DNA of 64,000 nucleotides, taken from the NCBI RefSeq assembly GCF_001519065.1, contig NZ_KQ954264.1, positions 1-64,000 on the forward strand, given 5' to 3'. The DNA is from Novosphingobium sp. FSW06-99. GTDB taxonomy: Bacteria; Pseudomonadota; Alphaproteobacteria; Sphingomonadales; Sphingomonadaceae. The position numbers were made by a program, and so were the translations under genes. Below are positions 17,361-24,591 of the stretch, in pieces; the first letter of the stretch is position 1, and each line of letters opens with the position of its first letter. The notes beneath the pieces are model-generated. The model did no database searches and was not told the DNA's origin. It was given only the letters and a program-made list of their open reading frames with translations.

Positions 17361-17960
17361 GTGACCACCAACCGCCCCCCCAACTCGATTGCTCCGCTTC
17401 CCGCCCGCCTGCCGCTGGATGTGGAATTGCGACTTTTGCAAAGGGTGATCGAAGGGGATCGCCCCGCCTTTGAGCAGTTGTACCGCGTGTACCATCCCCG
17501 CTTGACGCGGTTTTTGATGAACCTGATCCGCCGGCCCACGCTGGTGGAAGAAGTGCTCAACGACACAATGATGGTGGTCTGGGAGAAAGGCGCGAATTTC
17601 AACGGCACCAGCAAATTGTCGACATGGATTTTCGCCATCGCCTACCGCAAGGCGATGAAGGGATTGCGCCGGCAGGACGAAGCCAGAGAAGACAAACAGG
17701 CCGAGAACCGCCCGTGCGACGCTCCGCTGCCGGAAAATGTGGCAGGACAAGAACGGATCCAGCGCCTGTTGCGCCAGGCCATCGACGAACTATCCCCCTC
17801 TCATCGGGCAGTTGTCGATCTGGCCTATTTTCACGACATGGGCTATCGCGAGATCGCTGATATTCTCGAATGTCCGGTCGATACAGTGAAAACCCGCATG
17901 TTCCATGCACGCCGCCATCTCAAGCGCCACCTAGACGGTGCGCTGGGCGACTGGATCTAG
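17361..17960 (+). CDS. ECF-type RNA polymerase sigma factor
   Basis: A 199-residue sigma-70 family protein with only regions 2 and 4, as in extracytoplasmic-function sigma factors. Region 2 covers about residues 35-100 (FEQLYRVYHPRLTRFL, LVEEVLNDTMMVVWEKG, WIFAIAYRKAMKGLRR). Region 4 covers about 135-190 (LSPSHRAVVDLAYFHDMGY, REIADILECPVDTVKTRMFHARRHL). The start is a GTG with a weak ribosome-binding site; no better start is seen. It is followed nine bases later by its probable anti-sigma factor, and probably controls this four-gene cluster itself. Confidence 0.92.
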   Translation: MTTNRPPNSIAPLPARLPLDVELRLLQRVIEGDRPAFEQLYRVYHPRLTRFLMNLIRRPTLVEEVLNDTMMVVWEKGANFNGTSKLSTWIFAIAYRKAMKGLRRQDEAREDKQAENRPCDAPLPENVAGQERIQRLLRQAIDELSPSHRAVVDLAYFHDMGYREIADILECPVDTVKTRMFHARRHLKRHLDGALGDWI

Positions 17961-17969
17961 GATACCGCG

Positions 17970-18596
17970 ATGTCACAATCCTCTACGCCCCACCCACAGA
18001 CCATCCACGACCGGATCGAGGAACTGCTGCCGTGGTACGTCAATGCCACGCTTACGGCCGAAGAAACCGGCGAAGTCGATGCGCATCTCGGACAATGCCA
18101 GGCCTGCCGCGACAGTCTGGCGGTTGAAGAAGCGCTGGCCAGGCAGGTCAAGATGCTGCCGCTTGACGCACACCTGGAAGAAACACCCGCAGCCCCCAGA
18201 TTCCCCGCGCGGGCCCAGCCGTTCTGGCATCGTCGCGTGGGCATTGGCTGGGCCCTTGCCAGCCCCCTGCTGGCCGCTTCGCTCGCTGCCATTGCAGTGC
18301 TTGGCCTGCGGCCCGGCGCCCCGTCCCTCGGTCAGGCCGGTCCTTATGTGGCCCTGAGTGCCGCCAGTTCGCCAGGACAGGGCAATCTGCTGGTAAAGCT
18401 GCAGCCCGATGCCAGCGAAAATCAGGTGCGCGATTTGCTGCAGAAAGTCGGCGCCCGGGTCGTCGATGGGCCCACTGTTGCCGATGCCTGGGTGCTGCGC
18501 GTTCAGCCAGATCAGCGTGACACCGCGCTGCACAGACTGCAGCAAGCCTCGATCGTGACCCTGGCCCAACCTCTCGTACCGGATGCGCAGCAATGA
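17970..18596 (+). CDS. Zinc-finger anti-sigma factor with propeptide-like periplasmic domain
   Basis: A 208-residue membrane anti-sigma factor. The cytoplasmic part has a ZAS-type zinc motif H39-x3-C43-x2-C46 (HLGQCQAC). One membrane helix spans about residues 93-113. The periplasmic part (138-202) reads LLVKLQPDASENQVRDLLQK, then ADAWVLRVQ and LQQASIVTLAQPL. That arrangement resembles the I9 or fervidolysin-type propeptide of subtilases, and the adjacent S8 protease has a similar segment at its residues 99-130. I infer that the protease may bind or cut this domain. The stop overlaps the protease start by four bases. Confidence 0.85.
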   Translation: MSQSSTPHPQTIHDRIEELLPWYVNATLTAEETGEVDAHLGQCQACRDSLAVEEALARQVKMLPLDAHLEETPAAPRFPARAQPFWHRRVGIGWALASPLLAASLAAIAVLGLRPGAPSLGQAGPYVALSAASSPGQGNLLVKLQPDASENQVRDLLQKVGARVVDGPTVADAWVLRVQPDQRDTALHRLQQASIVTLAQPLVPDAQQ

Positions 18597-19855
18597 TCGC
18601 ACAAGGATGGTTGCGACGCGGGGCGCGCGTTGCACTGGCATTGGCGTTACTCTGGTTGACGCCCGCGTTGGTCGATGCGGAACCCGTTCGGGCGGAAAAT
18701 GCGCCCCGGCAAGTGCTGGTGATGATCCGGATCGCACCGCCCCACCGCAAGGCAACGGCCGATTATGCCACCAGCTATGGCGATGGCGAAGATCAGGTTG
18801 CCCGGCGTCGCCGCGCGAAAGAGATCGCGGCGCGCAACGGATTTGACCTGCAGGACAACTGGCCGATGCCCCTGCTGGGGGTCGATTGCTTCGTCATGAC
18901 GCTGCCGGCCGGCACCACCGTCGATCACGCCATTCAAGTGCTCTCCCACGAAGCCAACGTGGCCTGGGCCCAGCCCATGGAAGAATTCAACGGCCTTGCA
19001 CTGGAGGGAAGGCGTGATCCTTTGCTCGATGCCCAACCGGCACAAACGGCGTGGCACATCAGCGATCTGCACAAGCTGGCGACCGGCCGCGGCGTGAGCG
19101 TGGCGGTCATCGACAGTCGCATTGATACCAGCCATCCCGACCTTGCCGGTCAGTTCTCGCACGTGCGCGATTTCGTCACCCCGCATGCCGCCCAGCCCGG
19201 CCCTGCCGAACGCCACGGCACCGCTGTTGCCGGAATTATCGCGGCGCGTGCCGACAACGGGATCGGCGTTGCCGGGCTTGCCCCGGAATCGCGCCTGATG
19301 GCGTTGCGGGCGTGCTGGCAAAGTCCGGCAACACCTGCAACCACCTGCAACAGCTTCACCCTCGGGCAGGCGCTTGAATTCGCGATCGAGCAGGGCGCGC
19401 AGATCATCAATCTCAGCATATCGGGCCCGCCTGATCGCTTGTTGGCCAACCTGGTGCAAGTTGCGCAACATCGCCACATCGCGATCGTCGCGGCAGTCGA
19501 TCCGCACAATCCGGCGGCAAGCTTTCCGGCATCGCTGGCCGGTGTCATCTCCGTGACCGCCGATGCGCATTCCGGCATGCTCGCCACCTCCTATGTCGCA
19601 CCCGGTCGCGATGTTCCGACGACTGTACCCGGCGGCGGATGGGGGCTGGTCAATGGCTCTTCGTTTTCGGCCGCGCATGTCAGTGGCCTGTTGGCACTGG
19701 TACGACAACGTTCCGGCAGCGCGCAGATCGCGCTGGCGCACAACGATCAGCGCGAGATCAACGCTTGCCTGACGCTGGCCCATCTCGCCGTGGGCTATCG
19801 CTGCGGCACCGACAACCGGCTGGCCCTTGTCGCCCAGGCCCACGGCAACAACTAA
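18593..19855 (+). CDS. S8 (subtilisin-like) serine peptidase, exported
   Basis: A 420-residue exported subtilase. Signal region at 1-30 (VALALALLWLTPALVDAE), propeptide-like region at about 40-131, then the catalytic domain. The triad is visible as D174 in VAVIDSRID, H208 in ERHGTAVAG and S357 in NGSSFSAAH (GSS replaces the usual GTS). The position of the oxyanion-hole Asn in the usual AAGN motif reads AAVD (D303), an uncommon change that may lower activity or alter specificity. It is encoded between the anti-sigma factor (4-base overlap) and a TorF-like porin, so it is likely part of the signalling pathway rather than a bulk protease. Confidence 0.9.
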   Translation: MIAQGWLRRGARVALALALLWLTPALVDAEPVRAENAPRQVLVMIRIAPPHRKATADYATSYGDGEDQVARRRRAKEIAARNGFDLQDNWPMPLLGVDCFVMTLPAGTTVDHAIQVLSHEANVAWAQPMEEFNGLALEGRRDPLLDAQPAQTAWHISDLHKLATGRGVSVAVIDSRIDTSHPDLAGQFSHVRDFVTPHAAQPGPAERHGTAVAGIIAARADNGIGVAGLAPESRLMALRACWQSPATPATTCNSFTLGQALEFAIEQGAQIINLSISGPPDRLLANLVQVAQHRHIAIVAAVDPHNPAASFPASLAGVISVTADAHSGMLATSYVAPGRDVPTTVPGGGWGLVNGSSFSAAHVSGLLALVRQRSGSAQIALAHNDQREINACLTLAHLAVGYRCGTDNRLALVAQAHGNN

Positions 19856-19861
19856 GGTTGA

Positions 19862-20665
19862 ATGTCAGCTCACCAGCATCAGCCGAGCAGCCGAGCAAAG
19901 CGCCACATGCCGGTTCCCAATCGATCACCGGCCTGGCGGCTGGCGGGTGCCTGCGCAACCGTGATCGGTGCTTCCGCCGGACATCCGGCCCATGCCCAAC
20001 TTGCAGGGTCGATCAGCGTCGAGAGTGACACCTACCTGCGCGGGTATAGCATCAGCGACAACCAGCCCACGATCACCGGCCAGGTCGATTATGACACGCA
20101 AGCGGGGGTCTATGTCTCCGGATCGGCAACCAGCACGCTGGTGGACGGCACGGCAAAATTTGTTGGCTGGCAGGGCGACATCGGCTTTGTCCGGCGGCTG
20201 AATCGAATGCTGTCAATGGACCTGGGCGTCAGCCGCGTCGATTTTCGTCAGGTCGACGTCTACTCAAAGGGCATAAGCTACAACGAGATCTATACCGGTC
20301 TGACCTATCGCCCGGTCACCTTGCGCCTGTCCTATTCGCCAGAATACCAGGCAAGCCATACGCAGACCCTGTACGCCGATCTTGCCATCAGCCAGGCGGT
20401 GGCCCGCCATCTCGTGATAAGCGCACATTTTGCAGAATTGCTCTACTTGAACCAACCTGCCCCCGCCAGGACGCGCTATTACGATACCTCTGCGACCGCG
20501 TTTCCGTACCAGCCCGACAATTGCGACTGGAGCCTGTCTGCAACCAGACAGCTTGGTCCATTCGAACTGCGCGCAAGCCTGATCGGTGCTGGCAACCGTG
20601 GCTCTCCGGTGGCACGTGCCAATCGGCCGGCGAGCGCGACAGTGGGCGCGATCTGGTCCTTCTGA
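19862..20665 (+). CDS. TorF-like putative porin
   Basis: A 267-residue outer-membrane beta-barrel protein. A long N-region is followed by a signal peptide ending in HPAHAQ. The mature part begins LAGSISVESDTYLRGYSIS, typical of the TorF putative porin family (TIGR02001), and has alternating beta strands to a C-terminal aromatic (AIWSF). The start is ATG 19862; Met16 at 19907 would give a more usual signal peptide. It starts seven bases after the protease stop and is the last gene of the sigma factor cluster. It may be the envelope protein that the cluster monitors or supplies. Confidence 0.8.
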   Translation: MSAHQHQPSSRAKRHMPVPNRSPAWRLAGACATVIGASAGHPAHAQLAGSISVESDTYLRGYSISDNQPTITGQVDYDTQAGVYVSGSATSTLVDGTAKFVGWQGDIGFVRRLNRMLSMDLGVSRVDFRQVDVYSKGISYNEIYTGLTYRPVTLRLSYSPEYQASHTQTLYADLAISQAVARHLVISAHFAELLYLNQPAPARTRYYDTSATAFPYQPDNCDWSLSATRQLGPFELRASLIGAGNRGSPVARANRPASATVGAIWSF

Positions 20666-20697
20666 CACCCATCCGACACACTGCCGGATGGGTGTCA
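20663..20697. terminator. Bidirectional terminator embedding both stop codons
   Basis: A 13-bp perfect stem (TGACACCCATCCG / CGGATGGGTGTCA, 9-base loop) starts with the TGA of the porin gene and ends with the reverse-strand TGA of the cytochrome gene. One palindrome thus supplies both stops and a two-way terminator. Confidence 0.75.
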
Positions 20698-21063
20698 GCG
20701 CAGCGTTTCAAGATAGGCAACCAGGTCGACAGCCTGTGAGCGGTTTTGCAGGCCGGAAAAGGGCATCCGGTTGCCCTTGACCACCGCCTGCGGATTGGTG
20801 ACATATTTGGCCAGTTGCTCGGCGGTCCAGGCAAAGCCTGCCGACTTCATGGCCGCCGAATAGCTGAAGCCGGGGACCGATCCCGCCTTGCGCCCAACCA
20901 GGCCGTGAAGCCCTGGTCCAACGACAGCATTGGTACCGGTCGAGTGGCACACGGCACAATTGGTCCTGAAGACTTTTGCTCCCGTCGCCAGGTCTGCCGC
21001 CAATGCCGGTGATGCACAACCGATTGCAACCACGGCGGCGGTGTTGATCAGAATGCGAGCCAT
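20695..21063 (-). CDS. Class I cytochrome c
   Basis: A 122-residue periplasmic mono-heme cytochrome c. It has a signal peptide ending in ALAAD, the heme motif C36-A-V-C39-H40, and a likely axial methionine M100 in GNRMPFSGL. GPGLHGLVGRKAG and FSYSAAMK are typical of mitochondrial-type class I cytochromes. The gene overlaps the 3' end of the upstream heme-tagged barrel gene by 16 bp, so the two are co-transcribed and probably exchange electrons. The terminal acceptor is not evident. Confidence 0.92.
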   Translation of the reverse strand: MARILINTAAVVAIGCASPALAADLATGAKVFRTNCAVCHSTGTNAVVGPGLHGLVGRKAGSVPGFSYSAAMKSAGFAWTAEQLAKYVTNPQAVVKGNRMPFSGLQNRSQAVDLVAYLETLR

Positions 21064-22460
21064 GTAAAAAACCTCAGTGTGTTGTTGTCGGACGCATTGG
21101 CACCGTTGCCATCGTAATTGCGGACTGCGCCGTTGAAGCGCCCATAGGCGGTGTATTGCACCCCCATGCGCACGTTGAAGAGCGGGCCAAGCGGCGAGTT
21201 GCCCGCGCCCCAGGGCGTATAGTCGACCTGAGTGATGATGCCGTTGCTGTCGGGCCGGTTGGTGGGCGCAAACAGGTTAGCGTTGCTCGATCCGGTGATG
21301 AGGAACGGGTTCAGTGTCAGCCCGACCTTGCCGTGCCAGTAATAGGAGATATCGCCGCGCACCTCGTCAAGCGTCGTGCGCGCGCAATCCGGCGTGCCGG
21401 CATTACCAAAAAGACCAAGGGCGCAACTGGCCTCCAGATTGCTCGCCTCGTGCGCATAGCGCAGGTTGAGCGCCACGGTGTCACCTTTCGAGAGCGCCTT
21501 TTGCCATGAGGCATCGAGGCCGACATCGGCGTAGTGGTCGGAAAAGCCAGAGCTGCTATCGCGGCCCGGATAAATCTGCGCCTTGAGCAAAAAGGCGCCT
21601 GTCTCAACGGTGCCACCGGCAAAGTCCGTCTGGTACGCGAGCCGCGCATAAGGAGCCAGACCATGAATGGCGCCGGGGCTGGTAGGGTCAACGCCGAGCC
21701 ACGAGAGCGTGCCGGCCGCCGGACTGGAATAGCCACCTCCCTCCACATAGAGGTGGTGGTTGAACCAGGCATAGGCAGTCAGGCCAACCACGTTTTGCGC
21801 CAGCGCTCCGTCGATAAGCGGCGCGGCGGCGGGCACCTGCGGCAATGCGCTGGCCGTATAGGGAAACCCCCAGGCGGGGGTGGTATTCCATGGATCTTGT
21901 ACCGTGGGCGAGTTGTTGAACGAGAGGCCATAGGTCGCATCGGCCCCCAACAGCCTGCCACTGTTGACCAGCCGCAGGTCAAGGTTGTCCCAATGGAACT
22001 GGTGCGCGACACCATCCCAGGTAAACTGGGAAAAACCCCCGATATGCGATCCCAAGCCTCCCGCTACGAACAGGCTCGCCTGGTCGAGTGCAACATTGTC
22101 GTTACCGGCAAAATTGGCAGGCGGCGGGCTCTGGTCCCTGGCAGTATGCGTGAACGACGACTGCACCATCGCCGCCAAAGGAATGCTGTCCCTGGTGCGC
22201 AGCGTATACCCTCCCAGTTTGAACTCGCGCCCGAACGGGGTAAGCTGCGGGCCAAAGCCGCCAACGTGACACGCGGCGCATGGTTGACCGGTCTGATCAG
22301 CGTAAGCCGGTAGCGCGCGAGCAGGTGGCGTGATCAGCGCCGCCAGCAAACCGCAGAGCGCCGGGGCCGCAAGACACAGACCCAACGCTCGGCGACGCGG
22401 ACCCGACCAAGCCCGCATTGCCAAAGGCAAATCCCCCAAAGCGAGTCCATCCACCGTCAT
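21048..22460 (-). CDS. Outer-membrane barrel protein with N-terminal c-type heme motif
   Basis: A 470-residue exported protein. A hydrophobic signal region (about 25-50) leads to ADQTGQPCAACHVGGFGP, in which C61-x2-C64-H65 is a c-type heme site. The rest (75-470) is a long series of amphipathic beta strands with aromatic residues and many N/G turns, ending FFTWLAF, as in an outer-membrane barrel. This layout recalls fused cytochrome-porins such as Cyc2, although I cannot show that it is an orthologue. A TTG at 22475 could add five residues; ATG 22460 with GGGAG upstream is preferred. Co-transcription with a cytochrome c supports an electron-transfer role. Confidence 0.75.
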   Translation of the reverse strand: MTVDGLALGDLPLAMRAWSGPRRRALGLCLAAPALCGLLAALITPPARALPAYADQTGQPCAACHVGGFGPQLTPFGREFKLGGYTLRTRDSIPLAAMVQSSFTHTARDQSPPPANFAGNDNVALDQASLFVAGGLGSHIGGFSQFTWDGVAHQFHWDNLDLRLVNSGRLLGADATYGLSFNNSPTVQDPWNTTPAWGFPYTASALPQVPAAAPLIDGALAQNVVGLTAYAWFNHHLYVEGGGYSSPAAGTLSWLGVDPTSPGAIHGLAPYARLAYQTDFAGGTVETGAFLLKAQIYPGRDSSSGFSDHYADVGLDASWQKALSKGDTVALNLRYAHEASNLEASCALGLFGNAGTPDCARTTLDEVRGDISYYWHGKVGLTLNPFLITGSSNANLFAPTNRPDSNGIITQVDYTPWGAGNSPLGPLFNVRMGVQYTAYGRFNGAVRNYDGNGANASDNNTLRFFTWLAF

Positions 22461-23075
22461 GTTCACTCCCGCCAAGCTGGCAATAAGGCGCGGCCCGCAT
22501 GTCTGGCCCGCTCTACCGCTAGTGGCTTTGCGGCTGGCTTTGGTTCATCCCGACCAGGCCAATTGCGTCGCGCAGCAATTTGAAGCGGAGGATTTTGCTA
22601 GGCCGCAGCGCACGAAAGGGCGACGCCCGAACGGATTGGACAGCCGCATACCAAGCGGCGCTGACGTGCAATCATACCTCCCGCCCCTCCTCGCCGCCCG
22701 ACCACCATAACCAGCGAGTATCGTTGGTGGTCGGGCGGCGAGGAGGGGCCGGAGGTATGACCAGCGCTTTGCGCGAAAGTGGGCACTTGGTGCCCGTCAG
22801 CGCGGAGATGGCTTCGGTGGACGCGCAGCAGCCCGCTCTTCGGGCAAATCCGTTTGATAAACCCAGATCCGGCCTCGGCCTTCTACGGCTTCCACCCGCC
22901 CCGGGTTATCAACGTCTGGGAGGACGCATGAACGGCCAAAAGCAACGCAATCGCGCAAATTTCAGCCAGACCGACCGCGAATCGGTCCCGAAATATGACT
23001 GTAGATGCCAAAGTGGACCCAGAGGGCCCAGTTTTGCCCTAAGTAACTTATTTTATTATCATTACTGGTCTAAAA
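22461..23075. other. Gene-free region of about 615 bp
   Basis: No supported gene. It contains the 35-bp inverted repeat at 22673-22759. Nearer the tRNA it holds a stretch without recognisable features (22780-23030) and a short AT-rich segment (23040-23075). A frame open from 22580 to 23290 crosses the inverted repeat and the tRNA antisense strand and is not believable. Confidence 0.6.
22673..22759. repeat. 35-bp near-perfect inverted repeat (copy B of the REP-type family)
   Basis: Arms 22673-22707 and 22725-22759 pair over 35 bp with a single mismatch around a 17-base loop. The inner part, CCGACCACC / GGTGGTCGG with a loop containing a CGATA-type core, is also found in the 37.2 kb repeat (37255-37290). 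There too it is followed by a G-rich stretch leading to GGGCCGG. It is not flanked by a transposase gene. Confidence 0.75.
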
Positions 23076-23166
23076 TGGCGGAGCGGGAGGGATTCGAACC
23101 CTCGATACGCTTTTGGCGTATACTCACTTTCCAGGCGAGCGCCTTCGACCACTCGGCCACCGCTCC
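23076..23166 (-). tRNA. tRNA-Ser(GGA)
   Basis: On the minus strand the acceptor arm GGAGCGG pairs with CCGCTCC, followed by a G discriminator and an encoded CCA. The D-arm region TGGCCGAGTGG, an anticodon loop CTGGAAA with anticodon GGA (serine UCC codon), a long variable arm (ATACGC / GCGTAT) and the T-arm GGTTCGAATCC are all present. The long variable arm is the class II feature of serine tRNAs. Confidence 0.97.
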
Positions 23167-23244
23167 GCATGCTCTGGATGAGGCACGCGCCCTAGCGGCA
23201 TGGTGGGGGTTTCGCAAGGGCGCAGGCAGTGGCATGGTGGGGAT

Positions 23245-24207
23245 ATGTTGCAAGCATCCGATCGTTTCGCCCGCCCTGCCCTTTCCTTGATCGCTGTTGC
23301 GCTGGCCCTGTTGGGCTCGCCTGCCGCATTTGCGCGGGACGATGCGGCGGCTGTGCCCACGCCGCCCGACATCGTGGCCTCCGCACCGGCGGGCGACTGG
23401 GTGGCGATTGCACCCGCTGATCTGCTGGTGATCGATCTGGCGCCCGCGGCGGCGGGGCATGCGCGGCGCGTGGTGATCCAGCTTTTGCCAGCGCCGTTTT
23501 CGCAAGGGTGGATTGGCAATATCCGCAAACTGGCGGCGGCGCATTGGTGGGACGGCACCAGCATCAACCGCGCGCAGGACAATTATGTGGTGCAATGGGG
23601 CGATCCCGATGGCGATGACAAGGCCCATGCCAAACCGCTGCCGGGCGGGCTGATCGAAAATGGCGAAGGCGCTTACGTGGCACCGCGCTTTGCGCTGCCG
23701 GCCGGGGCGGACAGCGCGTTGTCGCTGGGCGCGGATGCCTATGCGCCCGAAACGCGGATCATCGCGGGCTGGCCGGTCGGGCTCGACAAGGATCATGCCT
23801 GGCCGTTGCATTGCTATGGCATGGTGGGCGTCGGCCGCGACAATCCGCCCGATACCGGCACCGGGGCCGAACTCTACGCCGTGATCGGCCAGGCCCCGCG
23901 CCAGCTCGACCGCAATATCGCGCTGGTCGGGCGGGTGATCGAGGGGATCGAATATCTGTCCACGCTGCCGCGCGGAACCGCGGCGCTCGGCTTTTACGCC
24001 ACGGCCGCCGAGCGCGTGCCGATCACCGCCAGCCGCATCGGCACCGATGTGCCCGGTCTGCCGACATACCAGTATCTGTCGACCACCGGCAGCACGTTTG
24101 CCCGTTATGCTGCCGCGCGCGCCAACCGGCGCGACCGGTTCTTTATTCAGCCTGCGGGCGGGGTCGATGCCTGCAACGTGCCTGTGCCGGTGCGCCGCGC
24201 GCCGTGA
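23245..24207 (+). CDS. Cyclophilin-type peptidylprolyl isomerase, exported
   Basis: A 320-residue protein with an N-terminal signal peptide (LSLIAVALALLGSPAAFARD) and a cyclophilin-like domain. DLLVIDLAPAAAGHARRVVIQLLP, FSQGWIGNIRKLAAAHWWDGTSINRAQDNYVVQWGDP and the later ELYAVIGQAPRQLDRNIALVGRVIEGIEYLSTLP follow the order of bacterial cyclophilins. It should catalyse prolyl cis-trans isomerisation in the periplasm. The start at 23245 (GGTGGGG upstream) places the signal peptide correctly. It overlaps the DUF1905 gene by four bases (GTGA). Confidence 0.85.
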   Translation: MLQASDRFARPALSLIAVALALLGSPAAFARDDAAAVPTPPDIVASAPAGDWVAIAPADLLVIDLAPAAAGHARRVVIQLLPAPFSQGWIGNIRKLAAAHWWDGTSINRAQDNYVVQWGDPDGDDKAHAKPLPGGLIENGEGAYVAPRFALPAGADSALSLGADAYAPETRIIAGWPVGLDKDHAWPLHCYGMVGVGRDNPPDTGTGAELYAVIGQAPRQLDRNIALVGRVIEGIEYLSTLPRGTAALGFYATAAERVPITASRIGTDVPGLPTYQYLSTTGSTFARYAAARANRRDRFFIQPAGGVDACNVPVPVRRAP

Positions 24208-24524
24208 CCGGCGAGGAAACCCATCGGTTTACCACCACGCTGGTGCAATGGCGCAGCGAAGGGCATGGTGTGTGGCATTTCATCGGAGTGACCGCCGATG
24301 TGGCCGAGGCGCTCGATGGCACGGCGCTGATGCACCGGCTTGAATCCGGGCGGCGCAGCGGGTTTGGCTCGGTGAAACTGACCATCCGCATCGGCGAAAC
24401 CGAATGGCGCACCTCCGCCTTTCCGATCAAGCACGCGGGCTGGTCGATCCCGGTATCGGCCAAAGTGCGCAAGGCCGAAGGGCTGGTCGTGGGCGATGCG
24501 CTGGAGGTTTGCCTGACATTCTGA
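24204..24524 (+). CDS. DUF1905 domain protein
   Basis: A 106-residue cytoplasmic protein matching the short DUF1905 pattern: LVQWRSEGHGVWHFIGV near the start, GFGSVKLTIRIGETEWRTSAFP in the middle, and an ending of the form VSAKVRKAEGLVVGDALEV. The function of this family is not known. The GTG start at 24204 overlaps the cyclophilin stop; no ATG is available before the domain. It is probably co-translated with the cyclophilin. Confidence 0.8.
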   Translation: MTGEETHRFTTTLVQWRSEGHGVWHFIGVTADVAEALDGTALMHRLESGRRSGFGSVKLTIRIGETEWRTSAFPIKHAGWSIPVSAKVRKAEGLVVGDALEVCLTF

Positions 24525-24544
24525 CGCAGCCCGGTTGCACAGCT

Positions 24545-24560
24545 TTAATCGATCACTTAA
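24545..24560. promoter_or_regulatory. TTAATCGA-N4-TTAA motif upstream of the CoA-transferase
   Basis: TTAATCGATCACTTAA lies 31 bases before the CaiB/BaiF start. A near match, TTAATCGAGCCATTAA, lies 48 bases before the amidohydrolase start at 57446. It is a possible shared operator or promoter element of catabolic genes. Inference from two sites only. Confidence 0.35.
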
Positions 24561-24591
24561 GCCCCGGCAGGTCATAACGGGAGATTTGGGC

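Noticed and set aside
22580-23290. Open frame of 236 codons containing AEREGFEPSIRFWR
   Set aside because: The frame runs through the 35-bp inverted repeat and across the antisense strand of tRNA-Ser; that peptide is the well-known false translation of serine tRNA genes.
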